Source: F23-B02 sp963620985
GTDB taxonomy: Bacteria; Bacillota; Clostridia; Oscillospirales; Oscillospiraceae
DNA length: 13,340 bases
Assembly: GCA_963620985.1 (NCBI GenBank)
Contig: CAVFCI010000055.1
Location: forward strand, 1-13,340
Reading direction: 5' to 3'
The notes below the pieces were generated by a model. The model was not told where the DNA came from. It saw only the letters and a list, made by a program, of their open reading frames with translations, and ran no database searches. Shown in pieces: positions 11,121-13,340 of this stretch (position 1 is its first letter; every line of letters begins with the position of its first letter). Made by a program: the position numbers and the translations under genes.

Positions 11121-13147
11121 AGCGAAGCTTATATCCGCGCCTTGCGTGGAACGGCATGAAAAACAACAAGCGCCTGTTCGTGCCGTATATCCTCGCGGCA
11201 GCCGGCACCGCGGCGGTGTTTTACATCATGTTTTTCCTCTCGACCGGCGGCATTCCCGATGATATGCGCGGCGCTGCCTCGGCGGAGACTGCGCTCGGCC
11301 TCGGCGTGTTCGTCATCGTCATATTCTCGCTGATCTTCCTGTTCTACTGCAACGGCTTCCTCGTGCGCCGCAGATACCGCGAGTTCGGCATGTACAGCGT
11401 CCTCGGCATGAACCGGCGCAACATATCCCGCGTGCTGGCATGGGAAACGCTGTTTACCGCCGCGTTCTCGATCCTCGGCGGCGTTTTCCTCGGCGTACTG
11501 TTTTCAAAGCTTGCCGAGCTCGGCTTCGTACGCGCCGTCGGCGGTGAGCCGGATTATGTGCTGCGCATCTCGGTCTCCGCGCTGCTGTATATGCTGCTGT
11601 ACTTCGGCGGCATCTTCCTGCTCATCTACATCAGCAGCCTCATAAAGCTGCACAGGAGCACGGCCATCGACCTCGTCGGCAGCGAAAGCCGCGGCGAAAA
11701 GCCGCCGCGGGCAAACCCCGTGCTCGGCATCGCGGGCATTGTTATCCTCATCGCAGCGTACTATCTGTCTCTGAGCATCGAGGATCCCATATCGGCGTTC
11801 ACGACCTTCTTCATCGCGGTCGTCATGGTGATCCTCGGCACATATCTCGTGTTCATCTCCGGCAGCGTGCTGCTGTGCCGGCTGCTGCAAAAAAACAAGA
11901 GCTATTACTATAAGCCGCAGCACTTCGTGTCCGTGTCCTCGATGGCCTACCGTATGAAGCGCAACGGTGCGGGGCTTGCCTCGATCTGCATCCTCGCAAC
12001 GATGGTGCTGGTCATGGTGACCTCCACCTCCTGCATGTATTTCGGCACGGAGAACACTCTGAGATCGCGCTATCCGCGTGATATCCAGTTTTCCCTCAGC
12101 TACGAGCGTCTTGCCGCCCTGAGTGAGGAAAAGATCAGCGCCACACGCGAAAAGCTCCTCGACGCGATAGGCGATGCGGAGAAAAGCGACGTGCTCGACT
12201 ACCGCGAGGCGCTGTTCACGCTTGCAGCCGGCGCGATAAACGACAACAAAACGTCTCAGAGCACGAGCATCGCCGGCTACGGCAGCTCGGTGAATGTCGC
12301 CATCGTTCCGCTTTCCGACTACAACAAGGCCGCCGGAACAAACGAAACGCTCGGCGAGGGCGAGGTGCTCATGCACACCCTGCGCCTGAACGGAACGCTT
12401 GATAAATTGAGCATCGGCGGCGAGAGCTTCACCGTTGCAAAGCGGCTTGACAGCATGCCGCTTGCCGACGGCAGCGAGGCCTCCGATATCAGCCCGACGA
12501 TAACGCTGGTCGTCTCCGACTTTGACGGCGTCGTATCCCGTATCATCGGCGACGGCGGCAGCGAAAACGCCGTGCGCCTGTACTGGAAGTACGCCTTCAA
12601 CACGACAGAGGACGCGGAGCGGCAGCTGGAGATATCGTCGGCTGTTGGAGCGGCTGTGGACGACTGCAGGCTCATCGGAGACATCGACGGCAGCGGCGAC
12701 GGCTGGAGCATGCTCTCTACCGAGCTGCGCGCCTCCGCACGCGACGAGCTGCGCGCCATGACCGGCGGGCTGTTCTTCCTCGGCATCATCCTGAGCATAG
12801 TCTTCATCTGCGCGGCGGTGCTCATCATCTACTATAAGCAGCTTTCCGAGGGCTATGAGGACGCAGGCAGGTTCGAGATCATGCAGAAGGTCGGCATGAC
12901 AAAGCAGGAGATCCGCCGCAGCATAAACTCGCAGCTTCTGACGGTGTTCTTCCTCCCGCTCGTCTTCGCTGGACTGCACCTGAGCTTCGCCTTCCCCTTC
13001 ATCCGCAAGATCCTGTACCTGTTCAGCTTCTACAACACGGGCTTCCTCGTCGGCACGACCGTCATAAGCTTCCTCGTCTTCGCCGCCCTCTACGCCCTCG
13101 TGTACAAGAAAACCTCCAACACCTACTACAAGATAGTCACTTTTTAG
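11117..13147 (+). CDS. bceB: BceB-type permease of an antimicrobial-peptide detoxification/sensing ABC transporter
   Basis: This 676-residue protein has ten predicted membrane spans (about 20-41, 59-83, 108-131, 153-176, 202-222, 228-255, 286-308, 550-573, 605-627, 642-664) and one large extracellular domain (about 309-549) between spans 7 and 8. That is the defining BceB layout, and the length fits the family. FtsX-like signature segments follow spans 2 and 8 (RRRYREFGMYSVLGMNRR; GRFEIMQKVGMTKQEI). The extracellular domain normally decides peptide specificity. Translation is coupled to bceA by ATGA, with GAGGT just upstream. The final codons ACT TTT TAG run into a repeat (TTTTTAGAGGCGC), so the stop lies at the repeat edge. 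No bceRS-type two-component genes lie within the window. Confidence 0.9.
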   Translation: MKRSLYPRLAWNGMKNNKRLFVPYILAAAGTAAVFYIMFFLSTGGIPDDMRGAASAETALGLGVFVIVIFSLIFLFYCNGFLVRRRYREFGMYSVLGMNRRNISRVLAWETLFTAAFSILGGVFLGVLFSKLAELGFVRAVGGEPDYVLRISVSALLYMLLYFGGIFLLIYISSLIKLHRSTAIDLVGSESRGEKPPRANPVLGIAGIVILIAAYYLSLSIEDPISAFTTFFIAVVMVILGTYLVFISGSVLLCRLLQKNKSYYYKPQHFVSVSSMAYRMKRNGAGLASICILATMVLVMVTSTSCMYFGTENTLRSRYPRDIQFSLSYERLAALSEEKISATREKLLDAIGDAEKSDVLDYREALFTLAAGAINDNKTSQSTSIAGYGSSVNVAIVPLSDYNKAAGTNETLGEGEVLMHTLRLNGTLDKLSIGGESFTVAKRLDSMPLADGSEASDISPTITLVVSDFDGVVSRIIGDGGSENAVRLYWKYAFNTTEDAERQLEISSAVGAAVDDCRLIGDIDGSGDGWSMLSTELRASARDELRAMTGGLFFLGIILSIVFICAAVLIIYYKQLSEGYEDAGRFEIMQKVGMTKQEIRRSINSQLLTVFFLPLVFAGLHLSFAFPFIRKILYLFSFYNTGFLVGTTVISFLVFAALYALVYKKTSNTYYKIVTF

Positions 13148-13340
13148 AGGCGCTTTGAGGCACCTACGAATACGCATATTGCGGTGTCCCGACCGGAAGC
13201 TGCCGATGAAACAAAAAATCTGCCGCGTAACGCAGGGGCAGTGCAATGTTGTTGCGGCATCTTAAAAATTGCTGCGCACCCTCATGCCTTCCCCTTACTA
13301 CGAGGGGAAGGTGTCGCGCTTGCGCGACGGATGAGGTGTT
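13141..13340 (+). repeat. Repeat arm starting at the bceB stop, cut by the window edge
   Basis: The conserved end is at 13149-13184 with TTTTTAGA outside and TGTCCCGACC inside. The arm continues to the CCTTCCCCTTACTACG / GAGGGGAAGG hairpin (about 13290-13312) and GACGGATGAGGTG at the right edge, matching the left arm at 7080-7271. A partner arm would be expected beyond the window. No standard terminator for bceB is visible before the edge. Confidence 0.75.

Noticed and set aside
11504..13246. A 580-codon open frame on the minus strand
   Set aside because: It lies opposite bceB, whose domains, start and coupling are clear. Its composition (rich in Val/Ala/Asp/His/Arg without folds or motifs) is typical of the antisense frame of a GC-rich gene, and it begins inside the downstream repeat.

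Overview
The window looks like chromosomal DNA from a GC-rich, low-oxygen Gram-positive bacterium of the class Clostridia, probably an Oscillospirales/Oscillospiraceae-type gut organism. The lineage call is inferred from several things: SLH-anchored surface enzymes, an lspA-rluD (ylyB-like) pair, a BceAB-type exporter, AAGGAG-type ribosome binding sites, and intergenic hairpins of a kind I associate with this group. No rRNA, phage, transposase, CRISPR or plasmid gene is visible.

Layout from left to right: a possible truncated ORF at the left edge (minus strand); an initiator tRNA-fMet gene with its own promoter and terminator (plus); rluD-like and lspA, transcribed leftward and coupled by a TAATG overlap; a 615-bp gap filled by repeats; two large secreted SLH-anchored enzymes on the minus strand (CHAP type at 2849-4216; C39-like plus InlB-type repeats plus BspA-type leucine-rich repeats at 4302-6962); an 860-bp repeat-rich gap; a minus-strand pair made of an MFS transporter and a LOG-family protein (TGATG overlap); a 620-bp repeat-rich gap; and a plus-strand BceAB-type ABC transporter (ATGA overlap) followed by another repeat that runs off the right edge.

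The most striking content is a dispersed, modular intergenic repeat. A roughly 35-bp end sequence (GGCGC at its outer tip, ATTGCGG at its inner tip, T-run outside) occurs 13 times in 13.3 kb in both orientations. It is seen as solo arms, as short fold-back elements (2310-2449 and 9956-10242, the latter with perfect 35-bp inverted ends), as a larger pair of inverted arms around AT-rich DNA (7088-7697), and as a tandem array of three 136-bp units. Each array unit carries a stem-loop plus U-tract resembling an intrinsic terminator. The repeats abut gene ends so closely that they supply or touch stop codons. No gene that could mobilise them is present, so they look like non-autonomous (MITE-like) elements that also shape transcript ends.

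Three start sites were corrected because the longest ORF begins upstream of, or inside, promoter elements: 6962 for the C39-like SLH protein, 9736 for the MFS transporter and 10356 for the ABC ATPase. Family assignments rest on motifs read by eye; no database search was run.
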